In this document: one piece after another, positions 33,141 through 45,345 of the stretch | Numbering within the stretch: position 1 is the stretch's first letter | How the letters are laid out: the number at the start of each line of letters is the position of its first letter | Made by a program: the position numbers and the translations under genes | The notes under the pieces: generated by a model | What the model was told of the DNA's origin: nothing | The model's input: the letters and a program-made list of their open reading frames with translations, nothing else | The model's database searches: none | Source: Eriocheir sinensis | Taxonomy: Eukaryota > Arthropoda > Malacostraca > Decapoda > Varunidae | DNA: 64,000 bases | Assembly: GCF_024679095.1 (NCBI RefSeq) | Contig: NW_026112152.1 | Span: 121,107-185,106, forward strand | Direction: 5' to 3'

Positions 33141-34134
33141 TATATACTTAACCTTTCGCTCAATGTGATTATTTCCTTTCTATATTATTATGTCAAGTTT
33201 TCTTTTGCTTCTTTCTATGTTCATCTTTTTCTCTTACTAATTTATACTTCATCTTTCTCTCAGTCACACTGCCTCCTCTTTTTATCAAACTTTCTTCTAC
33301 AGTAACCCTAAATCTTTCTCTCTTCCTCCTCCTAATCTTTTGTATTTCGCCATAAGTATTTTTTTATTCTTGTGTTCGTATCGGTTCCTGCTCCCTTTCC
33401 TTGCCCTTCTCAACACCATGCTCCTCTTTCATATCCTCCTCCTCCTGCTCCTCATGATCGCCGTCCTTCCCTTGCCAACAGCCTCATAACACATCCTCCT
33501 CTCCTTCCTTCTTCTCCTCCTCCGCTATTTATCTGAGGAAAACTGGAGTTGACACGAGATTGAGGGAGTCTAAGGCCCATTGGCCACTGATAGTTGCTCA
33601 ATAGATCACATTTTCCTCCCTCCTTCCCTCCCTCTCTCCTGCCTTTCCTTCTCTCCTCCCTCCCACTGCGTCGCTTATGAGGTGCCCCCTACAGCTGTGT
33701 CTGCCGCAGGAGAAAGAAGAGAAGGAGGTGGAGAAGCAGGAGGAGGAGGAGGAAGCAGTGACGGAATATGAGTTTCTTTGTGTGTGTGCAGCGGTATTGG
33801 TCACGTCGGATCCAGATAACGATGTGGAGGTGGAAGAATATGTGCATTAAGGGATAGATGTATATACTGATAGACACCCATGTAAATACACACCCGCATA
33901 GATAGACAGAGACGGAAATATACTGTACAAAAATGATAAGACAAGTTACTAGATTCCTTATGGGTAGCTAGGTAGCAAACAGACATTTATGTAGCTTGAG
34001 AGGTACATAAACTAGCAGACTGGTAAACAGACATAGAGAGAAAGTACGTACAAATATGTATCATAAGACTGATATTTTTACACCAAAAAAAGAAACTCAA
34101 GAGAAAAGGGAAAAAAACACCCGCCTAGCACAGA
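33141..34134. other. Unassigned DNA, C/T-rich then mixed
   Basis: 33,141-33,690 is C/T-rich with CTCCTCCT clusters. 33,700-33,760 is GA-rich. 33,830-34,080 has loose GATAGAC/TAGATAG-like motifs without clear periodicity. No coding signal. Confidence 0.55.
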
Positions 34135-34762
34135 ACGAGTGGTCAGACGAGGGGCCAATTTCTGAGGGCGAGTTGTCCTGATACCGTTTTTTTCTTGAAA
34201 GAGTTCAAGTCGTAGGCAGGAAATACAGAGGGAGGAAGGCTTCCAGAGTATACGAGCAACGGGATGATAAAATGAATATGCTTGCCAACTCTAGCAAAAA
34301 GGATCTGAATACAATAAGGATGAGCAAGAGTTTAAACATCCCGTGCAGCGGCGCCGAGGGAGGGAGGGAGGCATGCAATGAGCAAGTTCAGAAAATCAGC
34401 CAGCATGAAAATATCGAAGGAAGATAGACAGTGAGGTGAGTAGCGGGATTTTTTTTTTTTTTTTACTACACTCTTTTTGTTGCCCTTGAGCCGTCTCCTT
34501 TGTCGTTCAAAAAAAAAAAAAAGATAGAGAGGAAACAGTGCGGAAAAATTCAGGAGGTAGAAGACTGTCGGTGTGAGGAGGGGAACTGATGAAACGAAGA
34601 GCCATTGACTCCACTCTGGCCAAAAGGGCTGTGTGTGTGAAGCCTCCCAACACATGGGATGCATACTTCATAAGAGGGGGGACAAGGCCCTTGTTTATGG
34701 ATAGCATCTGGGAGGGGAAGAAACTGGTGAAGGCGATACAGAACACCTATGGGGACAGCTGA
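34135..34762 (-). mobile_element. Family A LINE copy A2, 3' end
   Basis: Reverse-strand family A sequence covering the 3' UTR (GGACAACTC, AGAGTTCAAGTCGTAGG) and the protein C-terminal region (GVLYRLHQF, ASHVLGGFTHTAL, LARVESMALRF). It is collinear with 48,000-48,480. An A/T homopolymer pair (34,448-34,464 and 34,508-34,522) was added inside it. It stops just past the RT region, where a plus-strand family A 5' end begins. Confidence 0.85.
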
Positions 34763-35179
34763 GTGTCGCAGGCAGGTAGACACCTGCCGAGAGTGGCGTA
34801 AACCACTCCTGGGAGGCGAAGGGGTGCTGCAGGCCTATCAAGCACCCTCCGGTATCCTCATACCCCATCTCCAACTTTTCATTAACACCAGTGAGTAGCT
34901 CACGTGTTCTCTAAAGACAAATTTTCATACTTTCCACAACAGACTACATTCACGCGGCACACACACACCATTTCCTCAATATTTATCAGAATTTATGGCT
35001 AATCAAAATACAGACTGGGGGCACTAGATGCACCTGGACAGACTCCACTTCTAATGACACAAAGAAGTGTCCTGCCAGCATTTCCAACGTTTCTTCATTA
35101 ACCTCAGCAACGTTCCGGGTCTTTGCTCTAATTTCCATTCTGTGGAGTACCAGCTCTCCTTCAGAAAATCAGGTTTGTG
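34763..35179 (+). mobile_element. Family A LINE copy A3, 5' end
   Basis: Plus-strand 5' UTR and endonuclease start. It aligns with 49,623-50,115: CTCTAAAGACAAAT matches CTCTAAAGACAGAT, and ATTTCCATTCTGTGGAGTACCAGCT matches the NFHSVEHYL codons of copy A6. It begins with two hairpins, described separately, and is interrupted at 35,180 by unrelated DNA, resuming at 35,838. Confidence 0.8.
34771..34808 (+). promoter_or_regulatory. Paired hairpins at the 5' end of LINE A3
   Basis: GGCAGGT (34,771) pairs with ACCTGCC (34,782) across AGAC. GAGTGG (34,791) pairs with CCACTC (34,803) across CGTAAA. Copy A6 has the same two hairpins with different but still pairing bases, which suggests selection on RNA structure. 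Function is unknown; several LINE families carry structured or self-cleaving 5' ends. Confidence 0.55.
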
Positions 35180-35837
35180 GGTATTAAGCAGCACAAGCAG
35201 GCGTGCTACTTTTTAAGATACTAACTTTTTTCATGGCCAAAATATGATTTTCTGTGGAGTTATTTTTTTCTGTCCAAATCCGCAAAAACTTATTTTTTTG
35301 GTAATTATGTTGAGGAAATATTCCCCGCAGCGCGCCCCTGCCCTGCCGGGCACAGCATCGAAATCCCTTTACTTTGTGCAGTGACCTACTTGCATCTATG
35401 CACGGGATCCCCGTCAAGGATCGCCCCCCTCGACCCCCCCCGTGAGTTAGTTACAGTATTTATCTAACCTGACGTAGCCTGACCCCGACCGTCAGTGACA
35501 ATAACGGTGCGGCGCAGCACGAGGCGTAGAATAGGTATTTATCGAAAACAGCTCAAATTAAGTAAGCTGACCAAACTAAATACAATCACCTAACCTAACA
35601 TAGCCTGACCTGTGGTCCGCTGCCAAAATACGATACCGCGAAATACATACCTGACTTTGCTATTATCAATTTGTGAAATATAAGCAGTTCCATTGATGTA
35701 TACTTTTAAGCCAGTTTGTAAATATTTTTTTTAGCATTTGCGACGCTGAATACTCAGCTAACTGATACATAAAACAAATACGTAACATACAGCCCGCCGT
35801 GTTCTGGAAAAAGCACCCCCACACACCCCAACACTGG
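35180..35837. mobile_element. Unidentified insertion inside LINE A3
   Basis: About 658 bp with no match to family A lie where A6 has about 25 bp of endonuclease sequence. They contain two similar stretches about 126 bp apart, CTAACCTGACGTAGCCTGACC-like at 35,464 and CTAACCTAACATAGCCTGACC-like at 35,590. No terminal inverted repeats, target duplication or coding capacity are clear, so the element class is unknown. Confidence 0.45.
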
Positions 35838-35950
35838 ATTTGCATCCTACTACTATACATCTATATTAAATTTCAGTCTAAAACTGGAAACTACACCTGC
35901 GTACGCAACGACCCATCATTTCCTCACGTGTTCACAACCTTGATTTTTCA
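35838..35950 (+). mobile_element. Family A LINE copy A3, continuation
   Basis: ATCCTACTACTATACATC, TTAAATTTCAGTC and GTACGCAACGACC align with 50,140-50,225 of copy A6 (endonuclease). It ends at about 35,950 (CACAACCTTGATTTTTC), where reverse-strand family A sequence starts. Confidence 0.75.
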
Positions 35951-38207
<2,257 letters not shown>

Positions 38208-38378
38208 AGCTTTGGTAATTTACGTGAAGATTTCTTTTACGACATGTTCTATCACTTTTACGATAATAAGTTGTCCACACAAGCATCACTGATCTACTCT
38301 TGTATCTCCCGTAGTCCAATACTTTCTAACATCCTCATCCTTGTATTTGTCCACCGCTATGAAAACAGCTTCCAGCTC

Positions 38379-38985
38379 GGTATTATCAGACGCTCACGCC
38401 CCTCACATCAACTATTCCCAAAGGCCGAAAAGGAGATCAGTCGGGTTCTAATGATTGCTTTTTTTAGGTTCACGGTACAGAAGAAGAGTCAAACTACCAA
38501 AATGGTCATAAAGCTACCCTTGGAAATACCCCAAACTCCTACGAAAGCCAAGTAAAATATGTGTTCTTGGGAGCCGAAACGTTTGGAAATACCCCAAACT
38601 CTTACGAAAGCCAAGTAAAATATGTGTTCTTGGGAGCCGAAACGTTTGGAAATACCCCAAACTCCTACGAAAGCCAAGTAAAATATGTGTTCTTGCGCGC
38701 CGAAATGTTTAGGAATATGACCGACTCTTTTTTTTAGGTTGGTATTATAAGACACTCTCGCTTCTCACATCACCTATCTCTAAAGGTCAAAGAGGGGGTC
38801 AGTCGGGTTCTAGTGAGTGTTTCTGCAGGTTCATGGTACAGAAGAAGACTAACACTACCACCAGGGTCATAAAACTACCCCTGGAAATGCCCACAACTAT
38901 GAAAGCCTTGTCAAATATGTGTTCTTGGGTGGCGATACGTCTTGTAATACGACCCTAAAATAGGTTTAAGAATATGACCTGCGCT
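38379..38985. repeat. Tandem segmental duplication of about 360 bp
   Basis: 38,379-38,530 and 38,740-38,890 are diverged copies of one block. Both have GGTATTAT(C/A)AGAC, CAGTCGGGTTCTA, GGTTCA(C/T)GGTACAGAAGAAGA and GGTCATAAA(G/A)CTACCC. Each leads into a 63-bp motif, present about three times in the first copy and once in the second. Confidence 0.88.
38519..38713. repeat. 63-bp tandem repeat, three copies
   Basis: GGAAATACCCCAAACTC recurs at 38,522, 38,585 and 38,648, and a decayed start appears at 38,711. The period is 63, so the reverse strand reads a 21-residue repeat (QEHIFYLAFVGVWGISKRFG). This frame is short, and there is no further evidence of a gene. Confidence 0.92.
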
Positions 38986-39224
38986 GCGTGGCATGAACTT
39001 CACTACTTCCTGCCGTATACTAAGCGCCCTAAGCTGCTTTTCTGCGATAAGCGTTTCACCTATGTATCACCTGTGACTAAAACCTTAAACTCCTTAAACA
39101 CCTTAATCACGTACCGTAAGCTAATGAATGAAATGCAAATACCGATGATTTAGCCTTTTTTCATACTGAATAAAATTACTCCATCTTTGAAGCGTCCCAC
39201 TTTGTATGTACGTACTCTATGAAA

Positions 39225-39225
<1 letters not shown>
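38986..39225. other. Unassigned DNA
   Basis: No gene, element or repeat recognised. Confidence 0.5.

Positions 39226-39276
<51 letters not shown>
39226..39276. repeat. (CA)n microsatellite
   Basis: About 25 CA units. The sequence after it (CCTAAATCACTTTTGAA, then AATACACA) recurs almost unchanged after the CA tract at 43,612-43,642. Confidence 0.95.
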
Positions 39277-39279
<3 letters not shown>

Positions 39280-39504
39280 AATCACTTTTGAATAATACAC
39301 ATATGCTCCCATCTCAAACACAGCTGCAGACACCCTAACTTGCCCTCTCTACAATACGCCATCCAGGATATGACAGGCCGTATAACAAATCTGCTTAATT
39401 AATCCAGGTGAGATCTTAGTACTTAGAATCTATCTCACACGCATCATCAGCGCTATTTTTTTTCTATCTTAAGGGTCCACATTTGGGTCCACAACTTACT
39501 AATT
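39277..39504. other. Unassigned DNA
   Basis: Nothing recognised beyond the CA-repeat flank. Confidence 0.5.
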
Positions 39505-39700
39505 AAATGACACTCCTCTAAGCAGGTCTGGGTGTGAGAGAGAGTCCCAGTGAGCGCTGACCTCCGTCCTAGAGCTCAATGCATTCAGGCTAAAAATCGT
39601 GCAAACAGGGCACTGGGTTTCATCTCAAGGAGCATAAGCAATAGGAGCTGTGGTCATCCTAAAAGTTTACTTAGTGCGCGAATCCCTTGTTGAATGGCGC
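39505..39700 (+). mobile_element. LINE D fragment D3
   Basis: Unreported by frame analysis because it is broken. AGGTCTGGGTGTGAGAG, CTGACCTCCGTCC, AATGCATTCAGGCTA and TTTCATCTCAAGGAGC align with 56,030-56,170 of LINE D1, the post-RT region reading RSGCERDVGVLVSSDLRPR there. It ends near the codons for SNR. Confidence 0.85.
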
Positions 39701-39759
39701 GCCTTACTACTACTCCAAAGTCCTTTTCATGGAATGGCGTAGTTAGTATAGTCTGTGTC

Positions 39760-39893
39760 ATCTGAAAACGTCCACAAGCTTCTCACACTACCTGAAAACG
39801 TCCACAAGCCCCTCACACCACCTGAAAACGTCCACAAGCCCCTCCCACTACCTGAAAACGTCCACAAGCCCCTCCCACTACCTGAAGACGCTG
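39760..39893. repeat. 30-bp tandem repeat, four to five copies
   Basis: CCTGAAAACGTCCACAAG plus CCCCTCACACCA-type endings, repeated with a 30-bp period. It is in frame on both strands (ENVHKPLTLP on +; WTFSGSGRGL on -). There is no other gene evidence. Confidence 0.92.
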
Positions 39894-40440
39894 AAATCCT
39901 GATCAGCCACATTTCTTTTTTTCGAAAGTGGGAGGCGTCTGAAGGAAACAAAAGTCCAGAGCTCCTGGAACAAAATCAACCAGGAATAGCAACACATTTA
40001 CAAATATGAGCTTTATCTTTTTGTACCCAAGTTGTAGCAATAAGAATAAGTCGCGTGACCCTCTGCAACACACCGCGCCCGGCTCTCCCCCCAACATCTC
40101 GGCAACGGTTGTGCCTGCCTTGGCTGGCGAAAAGTTGCGGGAAGTTAGGTCGAGCGGCAGTAACCCCAACTGTTGAGGCAGACGTGGCTGCCTCTTGACC
40201 TTATCAATGATGCAGGAACTTTGGGAGCGAAAAGACTAACGCGAATCACATAAGACTTCTCGCACCACAGAAATCCATCTCACGTGCTGATCATTCTAAT
40301 ACTTATCAGACAGGAGATCAGGAGGTTGTGCCTCTCTTCAGAGTGTGCGTGGGTTTGCAGTGAGATCCCAGCCATGTCCAGAGATCAGTGAATTTGTAGC
40401 CCAAAGATCAAAATGAGGGAATTGGCTAGAAATTACAAGT
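39894..40440. other. Unassigned DNA
   Basis: Contains an inverted motif pair GCAGACGTGGCTGC near 40,179 and little else. The 3' part (about 40,300-40,450) may be decayed LINE B2 ORF1 sequence, but I cannot show it. Confidence 0.4.
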
Positions 40441-40451
40441 CCAACACGTGA

Positions 40452-40601
40452 CAAGACCATTGTCTCTCTCTCTTCCACAGGGACGGATTGCACCTTTCTC
40501 CCATCGGGGCAGCCAGACTCGGAAGGCTCCTCAACGAAGCAGTGCGTGTCATCCGAACAAAAAACGAGTCACGGCCACGTCCCTCCACCCCACCCGTGTA
40601 A
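40452..40601 (+). pseudogene. LINE B2 ORF1 tail, SGNH/GDSL esterase end
   Basis: In the frame starting at 40,452 the sequence reads LSLFHRDGLHLSPIG, AARLGRLLNEAVRVI and ends at TAA 40,599. The DGLHLSP block is the conserved Asp-x-x-His end of the SGNH-hydrolase domain in ORF1 of many CR1/L2-group LINEs, which are thought to act on lipids or RNA-protein particles. Only this last block survives; a TGA at 40,449 cuts it off from upstream sequence. It is short and was found by frame inspection, but the motif is distinctive and its position just before ORF2 is right. Confidence 0.65.
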
Positions 40602-41400
40602 ATAGACGCCGTGCATCGCGACAAACCAGTAACCGTGATCCCGCAAGTACCACCACCTCTATTACTAAGACTCTAGATAACTTAACAATCCTTAGTTTCA
40701 ATGCGCGTAGCCTAAGAAACAAATTTGATGAACTGAGATGTCTTGCTTTAACAGAAAATTTTGACGTAATTGCTATAACCGAAACATTTATCGACACCAC
40801 AAATATTGATTTAAGTTCCGAATACAACATAGATGGCTACAGACTCTTCAACAAAGATCGTGTAAACCGTAGAGGTGGTGGCGTCGCCCTTTATGTCAAA
40901 AAGCTATTTGCAACCCACTGACAAAACACTGGGAAACAGTAACGTTGAACATTTGTGCGTGCGAGTAAACATTGCAAAAGTCAACTTAAATATATCTGTC
41001 ACCTACAGACCTCCCTGGCAATCACTGATGACGACCTTGAAATGTACAGCGTCTTAAGGCAGTCACTTAATAACAGCGACTCACTGATATTAGGAGACTT
41101 TAACCTCCCCATATCGACTGGGCGACACTGTCAGGTACAGAAGGCGAGTCACATAGAATGATCGAATTTCTAGAAGAAAATTATCTAAGCCAAATGGTTT
41201 CTGGAGCCAACTCGACAAAATAATATACTGACCTTGTTATAACGACCCAAGATAACCTAATCAGTAGTGTCACGGTAGGAGAACACCTCGGTTCTTGCGA
41301 TCATAAATTAGTGCGCGTCGACATTAAAGCTCAATCATCAGTGACTGAAAATAAAGTAAAGGTGCCCAATTTCAAAAGAGCTAACTTTGTAGAAATCTGA
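40602..41400 (+). pseudogene. LINE B2 endonuclease
   Basis: Endonuclease/exonuclease/phosphatase fold that nicks the target. 40,676-40,918 reads LTILSFNARSLRNKFDEL, AITETFID and GGGVALYVKKL. A frameshift follows, then SVTYRPP at about 40,998 and LGDFNLP at about 41,090, with another one-base slip before IDW. Then come NNILDLVIT-like and SCDHKLVRVDI-like blocks near 41,225-41,330. The catalytic Asn, Glu, Asp and His blocks are all recognisable across frames. Dead by at least four frame breaks. Confidence 0.85.
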
Positions 41401-41501
41401 CAAAACTAACAGAAATACAACTATCAGATGACGGCAACGTAGAGGAAGCCTGGCTAAGCCTTAAAAATCACTTACTCACTCAGCAGAACACATTCGTCCC
41501 C

Positions 41502-41786
41502 TTGTGCGAGAAGCGAATTAACACTAATAAAAGCCCACCGTGGTTTAATAGCGAAATTAAACAATCAGTCAATGAGAGAAAATTGTTTTACAGGTTAAAG
41601 AAAGAACAAAGCACGCCCGAAAACATTAGACTTTATAATGATGCCAGGCGACGAGTAAAAAGACTAGTAGGTCAGGCAAAGCGTAGATACGAAGAAAATA
41701 TTGCAGCCAACTGTAAAAATAATCCGAAATCTTTCTTCAGTTACATAAACAACAGAAAGGCGATCAAAAGTGGTATTGACCTTTAA
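41502..41786 (+). pseudogene. LINE B2 linker region
   Basis: INTNKSPPWFNSEIKQSV, YRLKKEQSTPENIRLY and RRVKRLVGQAKRRYEEN. Differs from B1 by only a few residues. It ends at TAA near 41,785, where one extra T relative to B1 shifts the frame (GACCTTTAAC against GACCTTAAC). Confidence 0.85.
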
Positions 41787-41806
41787 CAAACAGCGACGGT
41801 GCACTA

Positions 41807-42751
41807 GTGACTGACAGCCAACACATTGCAAACCTCTTAAACAATTACTTTTCCTCGGTGTTTAATACTAACAGTCTTCCTCTCGCTACCACCAACACCA
41901 GTACTATTGTAAATCTCGAGCATGCATTGCCTAATTTTGAAATAACAACCGATGAAGTCCTTAAAGCTCTCCATTCACTTAAAACAAATAAAAGTCCTGG
42001 ACCTGACAAAGTATATCCAACTCTGCTGAAAGAAACAAAGAGCGAAATACTCTCCCTCACAACCGTATTCAATATGTCCTTGCGACAAGGCATCGTCCCT
42101 TCAGATTGGAAAAAGGCTAACGTGACACCGATTTTCAAGAAAGGAGACAAAAAAGTACCAGGTAATTACAGGCCCATTAGTCTAACTTCGGTTGTAGGTA
42201 AGCTACTTGAGGGCATAATTAGAGACAAAATTGTGAATTACCTTGAAAGCCACTCATTGATTGGGGACTCACAACATGGCTTCCGAAACAAAAGATCCTG
42301 CCTATCAAACCTATTAACCTTTTATAACGACCTCTTCACTGTTTATGACGTAACCAAATCACTGGACGTAGTCTATCTTGATTTCCAGAAAGCGTTTGAT
42401 AAAGTCCCGCATCATAAATTACTTTACAAATTAAAGCAAATAGGTATTGACGGTCAAGTAAACCAATGGATCGCGAATTGGTTGAGCAACAGACAACAAA
42501 GAGTAGTGATTGACGGATTTAACTCAGAGTGGGCGCCTGTCACTAGTGGCGTCCCTCAGGGCTCGGTCCTGGCCCAGTGCTCTTCATTATTTACATCAAC
42601 GACGTGGATGTTGGACTCAATAACCGCATTAGTAAATTTGCAGACGACACAAAGATTGGCAACTCGGTTCTCACTGACGAAGACAGGCAAAGCCTCCAAG
42701 AGGATTTGCACAAAATTTCAGCTTGGTCGGATAGATGGAGATGCCCTTTAA
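41807..42751 (+). pseudogene. LINE B2 reverse transcriptase
   Basis: Contains [90 protein letters not shown] and [10 protein letters not shown] in one frame. The frame slips just after PQGSVL. FADD lies on in another frame at about 42,636 (AAATTTGCAGACGAC). All RT catalytic motifs are thus present but split by one deletion. Unlike B1, the junction near NVTPIF is in frame here, so each copy repairs the other's break for consensus purposes. Confidence 0.88.
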
Positions 42752-43438
42752 CGTAGACAAGTGCCAGGTCCTTCAAGTTGGAACGAGGAATAAGAAGTTC
42801 GAATACGAAATGCGCGGCGTTAAACTCAAAAGCGTTCAATGCGTCAAAGACTTGGGGTCAAAATCGCGTCAAACCTCAAATTCTCACAGCAATGCATCGA
42901 TGCAGCAAATAAAGCGAACAGAATGTTAGGCTTCATTAAAAGAAACTTTGTATTCAAGAATAAAGATGTAATACTCCCGCTCTACAACAGTTTAGTCAGA
43001 CCCCACTTGGAATATGCGGTACAGTTTTGGTCTCCCACCATGCAAAGGATATTGCTAAATTAGAAGGTGTTCAGCGTCGGGCAACGAAAATGATCCCTTC
43101 CTTGCGCAACAAATCCTACGAAGAAAGGCTTTCACCCTTAACATGTTCTCTTGAGAAACGTCGCCTGAGGAAAACTGATCGAATGTTTTAAAATACTTAA
43201 TGGTTTCACGAATGTAGACAGATCAACATTGTTTATGATCGATGACACTTTGCGCACGAGGAACAATGGCGTAAAACTCAGATGTAGACAAGTAAATTCA
43301 GACTGCACCAAATTTTTCTTCACCAACGTTGTAGTGCGAGAATGGAATAAGCTTCCACCGTCAGTGGTCCAGTGTAACACGATTGACTCCTTCAAAAATA
43401 AGCTCGACCGTCACTTCCTTCAACTTAATATCAACTAG
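42735..43438 (+). pseudogene. LINE B2 post-RT and C-terminal region
   Basis: Read in three frames: MEMPFNVDKCQVLQVGTRN (42,735), IASNLKFSQQCIDAANKAN and SLVRPHLEYAVQFWSP (42,839-43,063), and LRTRNNGVKLRCRQ to DRHFLQLNIN (43,229-43,438). It ends at the TAG before the 3' UTR, with the same endpoint as B1. Confidence 0.85.
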
Positions 43439-43556
43439 AGTAGAAATGCGACGTTTTGGAGTCTTCTGATTAATGTAAAATCACTTAGGTTTAAGGACAG
43501 ACCACCAAGTCTGGACCATGGGGTCTGTGTGGTCTAATTTTCTATGTAAATCTATG

Positions 43557-43560
<4 letters not shown>

Positions 43561-43642
<82 letters not shown>
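43561..43642. repeat. (TC)n-(AC)n compound microsatellite
   Basis: 26 TC units then about 15 CA units, starting directly at the end of the LINE B2 3' tail TCTATGTAAA. Confidence 0.97.
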
Positions 43643-43645
<3 letters not shown>

Positions 43646-43934
43646 AATCCCTTTTGAAAAATACACACATGGAAATTAGATACTGCTGTGTTAGATGCCT
43701 CCAACACTGGGAGTTTGCTCCCATAGGGTCTTGAAAACGCCTTAAGGACCAATCGCTTGTCCTGAGCCTGAGCTGCGAGGCTTGGCCAGTGGCATCTGTC
43801 ACCAGGTGTTTCGCACCAACTCTAGAGAGTATCAGACGCCCTTCCTGAGAGACCAAAAAGCTGAAATATTCCTTGAGTATAAGGAAAACCTTCAGAAACT
43901 CCACATAGAAGCCAAGAGGTACAACCTCAAATGG
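43643..43934. other. Unassigned DNA
   Basis: The first about 30 bp repeat the flank seen after the CA tract at 39,276. The rest shows no gene or known element. Confidence 0.5.
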
Positions 43935-44175
43935 ACAATATGAAAAAGAAGTAGAAAGATTGATGAGAAGGTGGATGGAGGAAGGGGAGGAGGAGGAGGA
44001 GGAGGAGGAGGAGGAGGGAGAAGAGAAGAAAGACAATATGAAAAAGAAGTAGAAAGGTAAATGCGAGGGTGGACAGAGGAGGGGTGGGTGGAGGAGGAGG
44101 AGGGAGAAGAGAAGAAAGACAATATGAAAAGAAGTAGAAAGATACATGCGCAGGTGGACGGAGGAAGAGGAAGGG
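43935..44175. repeat. About 90-bp tandem repeat, purine-rich, three copies
   Basis: ACAATATGAAAA(A)GAAGTAGAAAG recurs near 43,935, 44,032 and 44,119. Each copy is followed by (G/A)GGTGGA and a GGAGGAGGAGGAG run. The units differ in GGA run length. Confidence 0.9.
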
Positions 44176-44496
44176 GAATATACATAGGAATACACATAGG
44201 AATATACATAGGAAGAGCAAACACGAGAAGACCCATCGGTCTATGGCGAGGGTGTCTGTTTACTACCGCTACTACTAGTAGGCTACGTGTGGCAGGACAG
44301 GACAGAAAAGATGAAGACTCCTCCCCACCTCTCCCCCCGGCAACGTGCCGGCAGGAAATAGTTAGAAGAGAATACCATGTACCTTTAAGGAAGAAAGGGA
44401 CAAGGAAATTTTACAGTAAAGAGAGAAATAAGAGGAAACTACTACCCTTAACTTACACTACTAGTAACCTAGGCTGTGGGGGAAAATGACTTCATT
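44176..44496. other. Unassigned DNA
   Basis: Contains direct repeats of ATACATAGGAATA (44,180-44,215) and the inverted motif CCGGCAACGTGCCGG at 44,336. No coding signal. Confidence 0.5.
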
Positions 44497-44629
44497 ACAT
44501 AAGAAAATAAGAACATAGAAATACAGGGAGACTGGAAGAGGACGAGTGGCCTACACAGGGCAGCCCCACAACCCCCCCTAATACCCACGATGGGTGAGGT
44601 GTAGTTTATTCCAGTGATCGACGACTCTG

Positions 44630-45345
44630 TTATTGAAAAAAACTTCTGCGCACCAATGTGTTACATCGATTTCCCTTTAACTTCATACCGTTGCTGCGTG
44701 TTCCTGTGTTGGTGTCTCTCTGAAATAGACTATCTGGGTTAATGTTGTCGAATCCATTAAGGATTTTGAACACTTCAGTTAAGTCTCCTCTTATCCTTCG
44801 CTTTTTTAGAGAAAACATATCTAAACGCTGTACACGCTCGTCATATGGCAAGTTTCGGTGCGCTGGAATTTGTTCGGTTGCTCGTCGCTGTATCTTTTTC
44901 TAGCAAAACTTGATCTTTGACGTTCGGTGACCAGAGCTGAACGGCGTATTCTAGGTGTGGTCTTACAAATGCTAAATATAATCTCTTCATAAGTTCGGGT
45001 GATTTATAATCAAAGTTTCTTGAGATGAATCCCAACATCATATTGGCTTTTTACTCGCTGCAGAACATTGATCACTCATTTTAAGAGTGTTACTGATAAT
45101 GACACCAAGATCTTTTTCTTGTTTTACTTCGCTGAGCTCATGTCCTTGAATCTGATATTTAAAGTTAGGATTTTTTTTCACCTATGTGCATTACTTTACA
45201 TTTATCTACGTTAAAACTCATTTGCCATTTGTCGCTCCAGTCTTATTAAGTCTGATTGAATGTTCTCGCAACTTTGACTGATCATTACCGTACCTCCTAA
45301 TTTGGTATCATCGGCGAATTTGGCTACTTTTGATAGGATATCAGT
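44630..45345 (-). pseudogene. LINE C reverse transcriptase end and C-terminal region
   Basis: AKFADDTKL is readable at about 45,305-45,325. Then MLGFISRNFDYKSPELMKRLY and FVRPHLEYAVQLWSP (45,041-44,841), and PYDERVQRLDMFSLKKRRI, RGDLTEVFKILNGF and TRSNGMKLKGNRCNT (44,851-44,630). These are the usual closing blocks of CR1-like ORF2. Several frames are involved. Confidence 0.85.

Larger units (their letters stand above)
40452..43550 (+). mobile_element. CR1-like LINE family B, copy B2, longest copy
   Basis: Runs from the end of ORF1 through endonuclease, linker, RT and C-terminal tail to the 3' UTR. The shared end (TTAAGGACAGACCACC, GTCTGGACCATGG) closes with the direct repeats TCTATGTAAA twice, then a CT/CA microsatellite. 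Collinear with B1 from 41,187. Small deletions break the frame, for example GTCCTGGCC against B1's GTTCTTGGCC at about 42,568. Confidence 0.93.

Noticed and set aside
35464..35612. CCTAACCTAAC stretch as an interstitial arthropod telomere repeat (TTAGG)
   Set aside because: Only two exact units, within a longer non-telomeric duplicated motif; too short to claim.
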